This document shows, one piece after another, positions 22,396-33,178 of a DNA stretch of 64,000 bases; the stretch's first letter is position 1, and every line of letters begins with the position of its first letter. The notes under the pieces were generated by a model. It had not been told where the DNA came from. It searched no databases and saw only the letters and a program-made list of their open reading frames with translations. Made by a program: the position numbers and the translations under genes. This stretch comes from Adiantum capillus-veneris (Eukaryota; Streptophyta; Polypodiopsida; Polypodiales; Pteridaceae), in assembly GCA_014529385.2 (NCBI GenBank), contig CM043959.1, forward strand, positions 51,955,753 to 52,019,752. Reading direction: 5' to 3'.

Positions 22396-23262
22396 TCAAA
22401 TGACAGAGTCTTGGAACGCTAAGTAGACGTGGTTTTTGGACCAGTCATGCACCATTTTTGCTTCCCTCATGAATGGACGCCCTAAGATCATCTCAAATGA
22501 CATAGGATGCTTGGAAAAATCCATAACAATGAAAGTTTGCCTTACCTTGTGTCCCAAGACCTTGATTCTGAGATCCTTTAGCATTCCAATAGGCGTAACA
22601 ATAGATCCATTAGCCATTTTTACCACTACGCTTGTGGCTTCAAGGTGAGGTCGCCCCATAGACTCCCAACAACTCTTTGTCACCATGCTGACTCTCGCAC
22701 CACCGTCAAGGACTCCCTTTACAGTTAATCCTTTAGTAGTGATTGGCAGAGTAGCATTAGATTCATCACCTTCAAAGTATTGCCCCAACTTGTTAAAAGG
22801 TACTTCAATTACAGATTCATGTCCCGCTAGGTCAGATGGTGGTGCTAAATGTTCCTCATCATTCATTACCGAGTCAGGTTTGTTCATATGTGCAAACTGT
22901 GGTAATCCGGCCTGTAATTCTCCATTGAGGAAGGCTCGAAGAGCTGAGACTAGCTCGGGGTCTTTATATAGTTTGGACATGATGGTGGTTCTAACTTCTG
23001 AAGACATGAAATCCATCAATTTGGCAATATTTAATGGCATCTTGTGGGACGTAGGACCCTGACAAGAGAATGGTGAAGATGGAATCTCCACTCCCTCAAG
23101 GGGGTCGGGCATTCCCTCACCAAACATTCTCTCTAGTAGGAAAGGTGTGTGTCCACTTTCAGATGTCCTACCCTCACTCTCTTCCCGAATGATATCGGGT
23201 ATAGCTAACGACCTGTAGTTCTTGTGAGGTTGAACTTGTGTGGGAAACACTGTGTCTGACAT
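22396..23262 (-). pseudogene. Gag remnant and first (pre-RT) protease domain
   Basis: 288-codon open frame. Residues 1-170 are gag-derived linker (DFMSSEVRTTIMSKLYKDPE). The protease-like domain follows: VKGVLDGGARVSMVTK, where the catalytic D-T/S-G has become D-G-G, then IVTPIGMLKDLRIKVLG, FIVMDFSKH and FEMILGRPFMREAKMVHDW. It closely resembles the domain at 39270-39773. Full gag, zinc knuckles and 5' LTR are missing: the frame begins about 70 bases from the junction with the oppositely oriented element near 23.33 kb, so the 5' end was lost. Confidence 0.75.
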
Positions 23263-23329
23263 CTGGATGTGTTTGGGTTCAGGTTCTAATGTTCATTGAG
23301 TTTCTTCCACCAAACCCCTCAGTTGTTGG

Positions 23330-23991
23330 ACTCGTTCAATTTCGACTGTTGGGTTTGGATAGGTTCCAATCTAGATATGGACTTCCTATTGAGCTTGTGA
23401 GTGATCGCGGATCGCATTTTCTCAATAAGGTGATAGAGTAATTACTAGATGAGTTCATGGTAATCTAAAAAATCTGCACCCTATCATCCTCAAGAAAATG
23501 ATCAAACAGAACATATAAACAAAATTTTGAGCTCTGTGCTAACCAAAATTGTTAGTTCCAGCAGAACGAACTTCAAAACAATTTTGGTTAGTACACCCTT
23601 GGTTTCCTTCAAAACCACTTTGAGCACGAATCCTTTTAATTTGGTATATGGCCTAGATGCAATATTGCAAATGGAATTCTTACTACCCACTCTTAGAGTT
23701 GCAACTGAGTTGCCAGAACGACTCAAGGACTTAGAACGCCTAGATGAACAATGTTTAGCGTCCATTGTCCACATATATGCACAAAAAGAAAAACAAAAAC
23801 AAAAACATTTCTTTGACTCACATTTACTGATGAAAGTTTTTAAACCAGGGAATTTAGTCCTAGTATACTTATTGAAACAACATATACCCAAGTTCAAGCA
23901 AAAAGGACATGGTCCTTTTGTCATTGAAGATGTTTCACCAAGTGGGGCCATCAAGTTAGCCACCTTAAATGGAGAAATCATGGAAAGTTGA
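23330..23991 (+). pseudogene. Integrase fragments of an oppositely oriented Ty3/gypsy element
   Basis: A short piece (about 23345-23460) encodes RYGLPIELVSDRGSHFLN, the second catalytic D region. After about 90 rearranged bases, 23527-23991 encodes the integrase C-terminal half: NPFNLVYGLDAILQMEFLLPTLRVA, LERLDEQ, FDSHLLMKVFKPGNLVLVYL, GHGPFVIEDVSPSGAIKLATL. The sequence is related to the integrase end of the minus-strand element at 18.6-19.3 kb (LRVAS, LERLDEE, FDSHLKDKDIKVGDKVLMY). The first D and the GQxE region are deleted. Confidence 0.8.
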
Positions 23992-24169
23992 ATTAGTGGA
24001 TGTCAACTCTGCAAATACAACCTTCCCTTGACTAATGAACTTCTGCAAAGAATGCATGCATCTAAGGAAAGGAATATTAAATGACAATAGGTTATTGAGG
24101 AGGCTCAAGAGTAGGTGTGCATTTAGGTTTTAAAATGGAAAGCTGCAAGACAACCTGTACCCCAAGTTG

Positions 24170-24960
24170 TACCACTCAGTACTCTCCAAATTCAACCCTT
24201 AGCAAAGGACGAGGTCAAGACTAATAACAAGTGGATGGAAGGTCTTGATATGAGAATCATCATAAATCTAAATAAGGATTACAAAGTCAAGGCTTTAGCA
24301 GATACAGGAGCCCGATTCAATGCGGTCAGCTATTCTATTTATCGCAAAGCAACTACTCAACCACGTGAGTATTTTCGAGCCACCGTCAAGGGATGCAATA
24401 AAACAGTCACTCCAACTCTAGGGAAAATCGACTTGAATATTATAGTTCATGGATTCTCTTTCCCACATACATTCATATGTATAGCGGATGAACATATGAA
24501 TGAGGACCTAATATTAGGTGTTCCTTGGATGAGAACCTATAAAGCTATTCAAGATGATGCACTTGGTGACTTCCATGTCATCAGACACAATTACAACTAC
24601 TGCTTCACTAAGGACTTCTTCTACTCAACTTATGTAGGGAACCCGGCAAGTTTGAATACCCAAAAGTCATCTCATCAACAGACCGCAACAAATCGGGTGC
24701 CCAAAAAGTTGTTGTACACTACTAACAACCCGAAGTTAAATCCATTGCATCCACCTTCTCAATAGAAACCACCACTACTAAAGAAATGTATATGGAAACC
24801 AAAGAAGAAATATACAGCTAAGAGTAGAAGAACAACTGCCCAAAGCGACAAGTCAAACTATGGGTACCAAAGACCCCACTGCAAGTCAAGCCAACCTCAA
24901 TCAGGTATAAGTGGGTACCTAAAGTCAAACCACCCATCGTTATTGAGACTTTAGGTACCA
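24170..24960 (+). pseudogene. Post-integrase aspartic-protease-like ORF with W-V-P-K motifs
   Basis: The open frame 24235-24765 (176 codons; frame open from about 24172) has VKALADTGARFNAVSYSIY, a retropepsin D-T-G-A site, and EDLILGVPWMRTYKAIQDD, the second protease motif, at the expected spacing of about 80 residues. Past a stop the strand continues with RVPKKLL, CIWKPKKKY and YKWVPKVKPP, motifs like those of the corresponding ORF at 17430-18560. As there, it lies just downstream of the integrase. The C-terminal coding part is caught in the large inverted repeat at 24790-25082. Confidence 0.65.
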
Positions 24961-25082
24961 CTTATACCTGATTGAGGTTGGCTTGACTTGCAGTGGGGTC
25001 TTTGGTACCCATAGTTTGACTTGTCGCTTTGGGCAGTTGTTCTTCTACTCTTAGCTGTATATTTCTTCTTTGGTTTCCATAT
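24790..25082. repeat. Near-perfect 137-bp inverted repeat with 20-base loop
   Basis: The left arm 24790-24926 is the reverse complement of the right arm 24947-25082. Comparing base by base I see a single one-base difference (GTGGGTACC against GGTACCAC) before the outer ends diverge. The loop is 24927-24946. The left arm is the coding strand of the post-integrase ORF, so the right arm is a recent inverted duplication of it. Confidence 0.93.
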
Positions 25083-25354
25083 ATACTATTTTCAATCATC
25101 ACACAGTGGATAGTGCATATTGCACCATCAAAGAACAAGCTCAATTGCTACAGGACTTACTCTTCAAGAGAGTTCAATCACAGCATACCTTGCCATCCGA
25201 AACCCTTGAGTGAAATACTCAAGACCCACCTCTTGCACAACATAGTGAGTTTGATTGCATTGACATCAATAGCATCATAGGGCCAATCCGGGACATGCAT
25301 AGACATGACTTTATAACCTACCCACTACACAACCACGGTACTCATTCATCCTGG

Positions 25355-25390
25355 AGGATTGAAGCAAGGAGGGGAGGAGAAAATTTGAAT
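25355..25390 (+). other. Polypurine tract and start of putative 3' LTR
   Basis: GAAGCAAGGAGGGGAGGAG AAAA followed by TTTGAATATGG (TG near 25389). The position, downstream of the plus-strand integrase and protease-like ORF, is where a polypurine tract and 3' LTR should be. The coding-like stretch just before it ends in HSSWRIEARRGGE, as polyproteins running into the tract often do. Confidence 0.55.
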
Positions 25391-26388
25391 ATGGACAAAA
25401 TCATATGAATCTGGAAGAGAGAGGGGCAATGTTTTGATGTAATTGTGTGTTAATGTATGATCTTTCTTGAACAGATTAGGTGATTGACCTAATAATAAGA
25501 TGAGTGGAGTATGCAATAGCATAACCCCTAGGTGTGTGTATATATTGTACATATCTGCCAAAAGACATAAAATAGTGTGATTTTTACTCATATTGTGTGT
25601 TTTCTGGCCAAGATCATTATGAAAATGGAGCAATCCACAAAAATATAGCCAAATAATAAAATTAGAAGTGTTTTAGTATGTTTGAGTGTGGAATGGAAGT
25701 TTTGAGTAGTCTGGTTAATTTTCCTTTCATTTTTACTAATAAAAAAGCTAATAAAAGTTAAATAAATAAAGAAATAAGCAAAAATATGAGAATTGGATCC
25801 CAACTTTAAACGCCAAATCTTGAAGCTCAATGGAAAGGCCAAATTTTTATGGGGGCAATTCCAATAAAAAAAACTCGGCGGCCACTCCAACTCACTAATC
25901 ATCTAGAACAAATTGCACGACAAAAAGGTCCATGGATGTCAGTTTTCAAGAAAATTTGATCCAGGAGTACACTATGTAGCCTAATGAGCTCATTGGGTAG
26001 GTACAAGATGGGGGGTGTCGAAAAAGTCCAGGTATGTATAGTCCCTTGGGTCATTTTCCCTCTCATTTGCATTCTATCCTTTAGAGAGAGAGCTCCTGGT
26101 TGTGGATTTTGGCGACCTTCCATGCTCTCCTACGCACTGTCTATCAGCCTCTTACTCACTCCAGTCAAATGAGGGGTAAATTCGTAACTGTGTATGGAAG
26201 CATTTTGATTATCACATTGCCTACCACAAGAGCTAAAGGACAATCTGGGAACTTTCGAGATTAGAAACACTAACATTGGCCACACCAAACATCCAAATTG
26301 CACCAAAAATGAACCATGGGCTCATCACTAGTAGGGAAACATTTGCTAAGCTCAAAGATGCAAAATATGTTAGAAAAGCTAACCTCGT

Positions 26389-26408
26389 ATCTTCGGCGCG
26401 CCGAAGAT
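26389..26408. repeat. 20-bp perfect palindrome ATCTTCGGCGCGCCGAAGAT
   Basis: Perfectly self-complementary. It shares the frame ATCTT-N-GG-N-GC-N-CC-N-AAGAT with the sites near 26809, 27096 and 27381. Confidence 0.95.
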
Positions 26409-26808
26409 GGAGGGACCAAATTTGGATTAGATTTCACATATATGTTGGGACCATCATGTTTGGAAACTGTGGAGAGTTAGGGATGCATTGGTGTCCCAAT
26501 CATTAGTGTAGGGCAAAATGACCATATCATTACCGCAAAGCGACATTTTGCACCACAATGCAAAATATTGATCCATTTGACCTCAAACTCAAATGGGGCA
26601 CTCTATACAATACATTGGACCTTTACCAACCTTCAGTGGGCATACAACTAGTGGTTAATGACTCCAAGTCAAGTTCGGCTCAAAAGAGGACTGTCGATCT
26701 CATCAAGGACAACAAGAAACGCAACCAAGGGCTTCAACCTTCATAATTAACCTAGTAGAAGCTATATGGGGCAAGATTAGGGCCTAAATTACAATAAATT
26801 GCAAATTT

Positions 26809-26830
26809 TATCTTAAGTGCACCAAAGATG
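26809..26830. repeat. Imperfect palindrome of the ATCTTNGGNGC type
   Basis: TATCTTAAGTGCACCAAAGATG differs at three positions from the perfect palindrome at 27381-27402. Confidence 0.7.
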
Positions 26831-27095
26831 ATCTTCTATAATGGAAGAATTTTTTTGCACACGTTTTCACATTGGCATGATCCCCCTACCTATCACAAAG
26901 CCTACATCACACTACTACACTTGCTTCATGCAAAACTACTTTCAAATGCACTTTACCGCACTAAAGAGACTCAAGTGACCAAGACTTACTTACAGTGTGT
27001 CAAATCAAACAAAATTTATTGGACATTGAGAATCACCACTCCACAGCCAATCAAGGTGCCAGGAGCACAAAATTGCCCCAAATCAGCTTTTTTAA

Positions 27096-27116
27096 TATCT
27101 TAGTGCACCTAAGATA
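27096..27116. repeat. Palindrome missing one central base
   Basis: Identical to the 27381 palindrome except for deletion of one G, giving a 21-base nearly self-complementary site. Confidence 0.8.
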
Positions 27117-27380
27117 GAAATGATAAAGGGGGGACTTGAATTTCAATTTGAGGACATAGATATGTTTACAGAGGTCAAATAAAGCACCTTGACAAGTTTC
27201 ATCAAGTTTGGCACAACATAACTCTATCAGTCACCAAAAGCTCAAAAAGCGGTACAAATTTGTTCACAACTCTCACCGCAGGTGTCCAGAAGCTATCAGA
27301 CCTTTTGCATGTCACCAACAACTCATACAGTTCCTATGAATTTAGTATGACACCAATTTTCATGCACCTACACCCATCTG

Positions 27381-27402
27381 TATCTTAGGTGCACCTAAGA
27401 TA
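27381..27402. repeat. 22-bp perfect palindrome, core ATCTTAGGTGCACCTAAGAT
   Basis: Perfectly self-complementary over 22 bases. It is spaced about 285 bases from the site at 27096, which in turn is about 287 bases from the one at 26809. Confidence 0.95.
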
Positions 27403-27479
27403 AAGTTTTCTAGGATTGTGCTTTTTAGAGCTCTTTGTTGCCTTATTAGCTTTTTTGCTTGGCTAGGACTTGCTAGAGT

Positions 27480-28359
27480 TGGTCCGACCAATAAATTGGA
27501 TGATACTCTGCCAATTTCACTGTCATCTACTTCACAAACTCCAAAAAAGAAGACTATGAAGGAAAAATTTGATGAGCTTCCACCATATTAGTTAGAGGAA
27601 GACTACTTGAAAGAAGAAAATGTCACATGGCTTGCAAAAGAACAACTAGAAATTCAACATGCCACTATTTACCATGAATCATTCAAAAGTGCACACAGAT
27701 ACAAAGTAGAAGTTTAGATGTTGCCAAAGGAATCTTAAGAACTTGTCAAAGAAGAGGCAATCATGCCACTTTGGGAAAAAATTTGGCATCAAAGACTACA
27801 TAGAGCTGGAGTCCTGTAGTGTGGACTACAAGAGGGCTTATGAGCTCTTACATAGCATCGTAGAAGAAGGAAGGGCAACCACTTTAGACTTCAACGACTC
27901 TCCGATTGAGGTAAATATCACAAAAGATCATGGTGCAAAATCCCTAAAGCTATAGAAAGGCAAAAAACCCATGAGAGACCGACATCTGCCCACAATCGAC
28001 ATCTTCAAGATGAGATTCTTAATGAGGTAGCAAGTAAAGAAAAGTACACGGTATGTGATGGCTACTCTGGTTACTTTCAAATAGGTATTGCATTGGAGGA
28101 TCAATTAAAAACAACCTTCATCACCCCTTGGGGTTGTTTTGCTTTTAGAGTCATGCCATTTGGTTTGACAAATGCTCCAGCAACGTTTCAACGATTTATG
28201 AACATGGTGTTTCAAGCACTCTTTGGGAAGTCTATTAGAGTATTCATAGATGATTTTTTCATCTATAGCTCTAAATTATTGCATCTACAGAAGGTAGAAG
28301 AAAGCTTAAGAAGCTATATGATATGGGAGGTCAATTCAATCCCAACAAGTGCCACGTAG
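27480..28359 (+). pseudogene. 5' pol remnant and RT core of Tat-type Ty3/gypsy element
   Basis: Open pieces at 27743-27955 and about 27970-28359. The latter has DEILNEVASKEKYTVCDGYSGYFQIGIALED, ITPWGCFAFRVMPFGLTNAPATF (shown here as separate motif blocks) and the RT active site VFIDDFFIYS. The fingers segment with the VDFKxLN motif is deleted or scrambled, so RT is incomplete. Upstream gag and protease are not recognisable: 27.48-27.95 kb gives only weakly protein-like sequence with stops. The RT frame is continued by the overlapping frame starting at 28323, one frameshift away. Confidence 0.8.
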
Positions 28360-29891
28360 GTGAGGATGAAGTGATCTTGCTTGGTCACAAGGTTTCTTCC
28401 AAAGGCATTGAGGTGGATCCAGCAAAGGCAAAAGCTCTCATTGAGCTACCATCACCAAAGAGTCTTAAGGAGGTAATTTCATTTATTCAAAAGGTGAAGT
28501 ACATGTCACGCTTCATTCACTTGGCATTGGAGTTACTTCACCCCCTCCAAAAGTTGACACAACATGTAGAGTTTGCATGGTCTGATGAGCTTGAAGAGTA
28601 CTTTTCTTGTATAAAAATGGTTTTGGTGGAACTACTGATGCTCATGCCTCCACGTTGGGAGTTTACATTCTTTGTTAGCTCAAGTGTGGGTAAGGAGACA
28701 TTGGGTGCGGTATTGTTGCAGCAAGATCCTCATAACACTAGGATGCGGCCTGTCTACTTTGCTAGCCGGGTCATGAATGCACTTGAAAAGGAGTACACAA
28801 AAGCAAAATCTATGATGCTTTCTCTTGTCTTTGCAGTGAGAAAGTTTAGATCCTACCTCCTGCCAAAACCCTTTATCATAATCACTGCTGAAAACTTGTC
28901 TCCTTGGGTGTCATCTCAGATGACACTAAGTCCCAGGATTTCAAAATGGATCATGGAATTGCAAGAGTTCCAATACTCTTTCAGAGTAGAAGATAGTGTA
29001 CATGCACAATTAGCAGGGATTCTCACCTATAGAGTGCATGAAAGGGACATCAAGGTGCCTGAAGTGAAAACCCTACCCTTACCACCACCAACGCATTTAC
29101 CTAATGCATTCACCTTGTTCTTTGATGGATCATTTAAGAAGGCTACAGGAAAAGCAGGGGGAGGGCTTGTGTTGCTTGATTCAAATGGTGAGGTTGTTAT
29201 GAAAGAGCATGTGAATTTTCCCGGTTCCACGAGCAACAATGAAGCAGAGTACGACATACTAATCCATGGTTTGCAGATGTGTGTGGCTCAAAAGATACGG
29301 CGTCTCATGGTAAAAGGGGATGCACTTCTCATTGTGAAGCAAATTCTAGGTATTTGGGCTTGTAAGAATGAAAGGCTAAGGCAAAAGGTTCATGCCATCC
29401 GTAAACTCTTCAATCAATTTGAAGAAGTACAATTGTATCATATTCCTAGGAAACAAAATGAAGATGCTGATTTGCTTGCCCAAAAAGCAGTTGCATGTGT
29501 TGAAGGTGAAGTGCAGGTGATCATGGCAGCAACAATGATTAAGCAACCAAGGTACCAGGGGATGGAGTCATTGGCTCCCATTGTGAGCTACATTTTAGAG
29601 AGCAAGTTTCCAGAGGGCTTCACAAAAGCTCAAAAGCAAAGGATCATTAAGAAGGCGAGTTCATATTTGTTTTTGGAAGGTGCCCTCTACCAAAGGGGAA
29701 AAGATCAAGTTTGTAGGAGAATACCGACAACCAAGGAGATTCTAGCCATTCTTGAAGGTTTGCATGAGAAAACGTGTGGTGGTCATTTTGCACAGGAACT
29801 CACTGCAAAAAATATTTTTCTTGCCTGGTATGTTTGGCCAATCTTGCACATTGATGTTCAACATTGGTGTAAAAGCTGCCACAATTGTTAG
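28323..29891 (+). pseudogene. Pol with degenerate plus second RNase H and integrase zinc domain
   Basis: 522-codon open frame. Residues 10-110 are the RT thumb/connection (ILLGHKVSSKGIEVDPAKAKAL). Residues 115-200 are a retroviral-type RNase H in which the first Asp is gone (TFFVSSSVGKETLGAVLL), so it is probably only a tether. Residues 264-390 are a second RNase H with its own acidic residues: FFDGSFKKATGKAGGGLVL (D268), NNEAEYDILIHGL (E309), VKGDALLIVKQ (D333), NEDADLLAQKA (D381/D383). This dual arrangement is known from plant Tat-lineage elements. The end holds integrase H2C2 (GLHEKTCGGHF, WCKSCHNC) and stops just after it. Confidence 0.9.
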
Positions 29892-30535
29892 ATTAATGGA
29901 AACAAGCGCCTGTTACATGGTCCACGTCAGTTAGTCCTTGCAAATGGTCCATTTGAAAAAATGGGGCATTGATGCTATGGGTCCATTGCCTAGGACTAAA
30001 AATCAAAAATTGTATATCTTGGTGGCCATAGACTATATGACTAGGTGGGTAGAAGCTCAAAGTGTGGCAAGAATAAATGAGAGGACAATAAGCAAGTTTG
30101 TGTACACTCACATTTGTTGTAGATTTGGCACACTTTTGGAGATTGTTTCTGATAATGATCTAGGATTTAGGAAGGGCTTGCTCACAAAAGTTTGTGATGA
30201 GCTTCACATTCTACATCGGCATAGCACACCCTACTATCCTCAGTCAAATGGTTTAGAGAAGGCTAATGGCATCATTACAGAAATAATCCGGAAGATGGTA
30301 AAGAACAAGACAAAGCTATGGGATAACTTCTTGGATGGAGCATTGTAGGCCTATAGGACTACCTACAGGACTACCTACAAGGAAGCGACAGAGTTCACAC
30401 CCTTCCACCTAGTCTATGGTCAAGAAGCTTTGCAACCCATCGAGCTGAACATTCCCACGATGCGACTTCATGGAAAGGTGGCACAAGGTGAAGAAGCAGC
30501 ATGGGAAGATCGCCTTTCACCCTCGCAGAACTAGA
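29892..30535 (+). pseudogene. Integrase core of Tat-type element
   Basis: After a stop at 29889-29891 and a frame change, the open part 29938-30348 has WGIDAMGPLP, LVAIDYMTRWVEA (first D), EIVSDNDLGFRKG (second D) and YYPQSNGLEKAN, where the third catalytic Glu is retained. From 30349 a stop and a short repeat (ACTACCTACA twice) interrupt the frame, which resumes with TPFHLVYGQEALQPIELNIPT. The catalytic triad is complete but the reading frame is not. Confidence 0.85.
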
Positions 30536-30597
30536 ATGGAAACGGGAGGTGGCTTATGAGTGCTATAAAATAAAGGCTACACAAATAAAGGACAAGG

Positions 30598-30966
30598 ATG
30601 AAAGACAGAGGGATCAAGGAAGGAGATTTGGTGCTAAAGTACGATAATCGCCTTGACAATTGCTTTGATGTGAAGTTCAATACTAGATGGCAGGGTCCCT
30701 ACATTGTGAAGAAGGCCTACTATTCACGCCACTATCAACTTATGGATTTGGATGGCAAGGAGCACCCCAAGAAGGTGAATGGGTATCAATTAAAGCCTTA
30801 CTTGAGCCGAGTTCTACCAGTGGATCTACAAGAGCATCGAATAGCTACAATACCATGTAAGTCTTTGGGCTTGATACTACAAGATGAAGATTCGATTAAG
30901 GCACCAAATATCACAAAGGATCGAAAAACACTCTCATTGGAAGATATGCCTTTTGATGGTACATGA
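30598..30966 (+). pseudogene. Integrase C-terminal domain end of Tat-type element
   Basis: 122-codon frame containing IKEGDLVLKYDNR, FNTRWQGPYIVKKAYY, YQLMDLDGKEHPKKVNGYQLKPY. This is the SH3-like C-terminal DNA-binding domain and tail of the polyprotein. The stop is followed within about 30 bases by a short purine stretch (ATGGGAGGG) and the putative LTR. Confidence 0.8.
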
Positions 30967-30994
30967 ATGTATCATCAACTATGGGAGGGCTAAA

Positions 30995-33178
30995 TGATAG
31001 CCGTTTTTTTGGCTCTCATAAAATATTTCACGAAGCCACTTCACCCCACAAAAACACCCTAGCTCAATGACTAGGATTGCTTTTTCATTGTAAATAGTGT
31101 GCGTGCGTTTAGGGTTTTTATCACATTTTTTTAATCAAATCATTGAGCGAGTCATTGGGCTAGGAGACAAAAAAAAATAAAAAAATTACGGTCCTCTTTA
31201 CATGTAAATATTTTCTATCAAATAAAGGACCTAAGTATAAATGGGTTTTTTCAAATTTTTTGTATTTATATAAATATATATTCCTAGGTGTGCATTATCA
31301 GACCTAAGTATGCTAGCTTCCATCAAGTGTCATTCCTTATACATATTTTACTATCATTCTATCCCTTAAGCTCTACTCACACAAGCCTTGAAAAACCCTT
31401 ATGTGACTTCATCGTAAAAATTCACCAATAACCTTATCGGCTCCATCATATTTTTTTCCATCCCTCCCAGATAAATATTCACAAGTACATAGGTTTCATC
31501 TTCAGATAAATTCCATAAATCACTCAAAGTAGAGAATAATTGAGGGTCCCTTTCCTCATGATTTTTATCCTTTTATTTTATATATTTTGCCACCATGCCT
31601 TCCATGTGTCCATTTTTCATGACTAGCTAGCCTATCTTTTTATCCTACAAGTATATATTATAGTTGATACTTATCCTATACCATACATGTGTGCAAGCTC
31701 CTTGGAAATATTAGGTCATGGTTGATGTATGGGGGGCTCACTTGGAAGACCACAAAGGAAAAAGAATCAAATAGTGGCCCACTTCAAGCCTTATTAGGTG
31801 CTGCAGGGACAGATTTTGCTCGAATTTTGGCACCTTCTTTTGATCCAAATATGAGGATGTGTCAAAAAAAGAAAATGTAGCTCGTGAGATGAAGTATTTT
31901 TCATAAGTTTTTAAGAAATTTTTGAAGTCAAGGGCGATTTTACATGAAATTTATGGCAGACTTCAAAACTGCCCCTTCATACACCAAAAAAATCTTCCTA
32001 TTTTCTCTCACCCTTCCACACACCTACTCACTCTTACACACTCATCCCTCTCTTATCCACACCCAAACCTGCAACTCTCATGTCCTATTTCACCCTCTTC
32101 ACCATTTCCAATTCTCTCACACCTCCATAGCCCTCATCTTGCATTTCTACACCCCTATGCGCTCCCCTTTCTCTCTACATATATGTCCATATTACCATAC
32201 CCTCTTCAGCTTTCTAAAGAAATCCAAAAAATCAGAAAAAATCCAAGGTTAACCTCTGCAAATGAAGGCTTTTATCATGAATTATCCAAGGTGTGAAGAC
32301 AACATAGCTTCATTGACACGTGCAACTTCGCCATGCTGACCGCTTCTTCTACCGCCGGTGCTGTAAAGAGGTGAATGTCAACTTCTCCAAAGCTTCAACC
32401 TCTCTTTACAAGCTTAACTTTACTCATCATATATCTCACCATTTGGTGAATGATTTGTAAATGTTTTGTAGTGATTATTACTAACCACTAACCTTATTGT
32501 AGTGATTCTATTAGAGTAGGCACTCCCAAATTATTCACTCAATCCTCTCTCCTTTCATCCTCAATAATTCTCTTCCCTTGAGCCCACATCCATGTGACTC
32601 AAAGGATAAGAGAGACCCACCCTCATTTAAAAAATAGAAATATGCATAATCTTTGATTTCTTCAAATAAACTTGATTAGGTCTAATCCTAATCGGGGCTT
32701 CTAAAACCTATAAATAGAGCCCTTCTCTCCCTTGTAAATCATCACATGATCACACTACACCACACCATTTTCCATACATAACACACCACTCTTTAAGTCT
32801 AGTTGTGTAGAGTGTGTGGATTGTGAGCGCTCATTTCTAACACTACACATAGGTGCATGGAAAAGCTTGAAGTTAATTATGCCATCTACAAGAGTGGAGT
32901 GATTCCATACTCTTCATCACACTTGTAGCCTACTCTTGTGCATAAATAAGAATTATAGTTTTGGGTGCAATTGTATGAAACAACTACGACTCTTCTCTCC
33001 AAATTGACTTGATAAGTTGGCTCATCAGGTGGTCGAAGGTATATTGTCATTGAAGTATGTTGTGCCATTTCATGCTTGGTGGTTTCAGGGCTTGTTGAAT
33101 TGTTTGCCTAAAAAGTCAATTGTAAGAGGGTGCTCGGTGAGAGGGCTCCCGTGACCCTAAGACAATTTATGTATTGGC
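30995..33178 (+). repeat. Putative 3' LTR of Tat-type element
   Basis: It begins TGATAGCC a few bases after ATGGGAGGGC and is followed by about 2.2 kb of non-coding A/T-rich DNA. It carries a TATA box, CCTATAAATAGAGCCC (32709-32716), with a typical leader downstream. The end near 33178 (TATTGGCA) is a guess. No 5' partner LTR is present in the window, so the boundary cannot be verified. Confidence 0.4.
32709..32716 (+). promoter_or_regulatory. TATA box in putative LTR
   Basis: TATAAATA in the context CCTATAAATAGAGCCC, an excellent match to the plant TATA consensus. It is followed 30-60 bases later by CA-rich leader sequence. Confidence 0.6.

Larger units (their letters stand above)
25389..27470 (+). 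repeat. Putative long LTR/non-coding tail, no coding content
   Basis: About 2 kb of A/T-rich sequence with only short open frames and no domain. It begins at a TG after a polypurine tract. It carries four related short palindromes (listed separately). An LTR end or partner copy could not be found, so the extent is uncertain. Long non-coding LTRs and spacers are usual for Tat-type elements. Confidence 0.35.

Noticed and set aside
23502-23981. 159-codon minus-strand frame
   Set aside because: Antisense shadow of the integrase C-terminus on the plus strand, which has clear family motifs.
24962-25144. Minus-strand 60-codon frame resembling the post-integrase ORF tail
   Set aside because: It is the mirror copy created by the 137-bp inverted repeat, not an independent gene.
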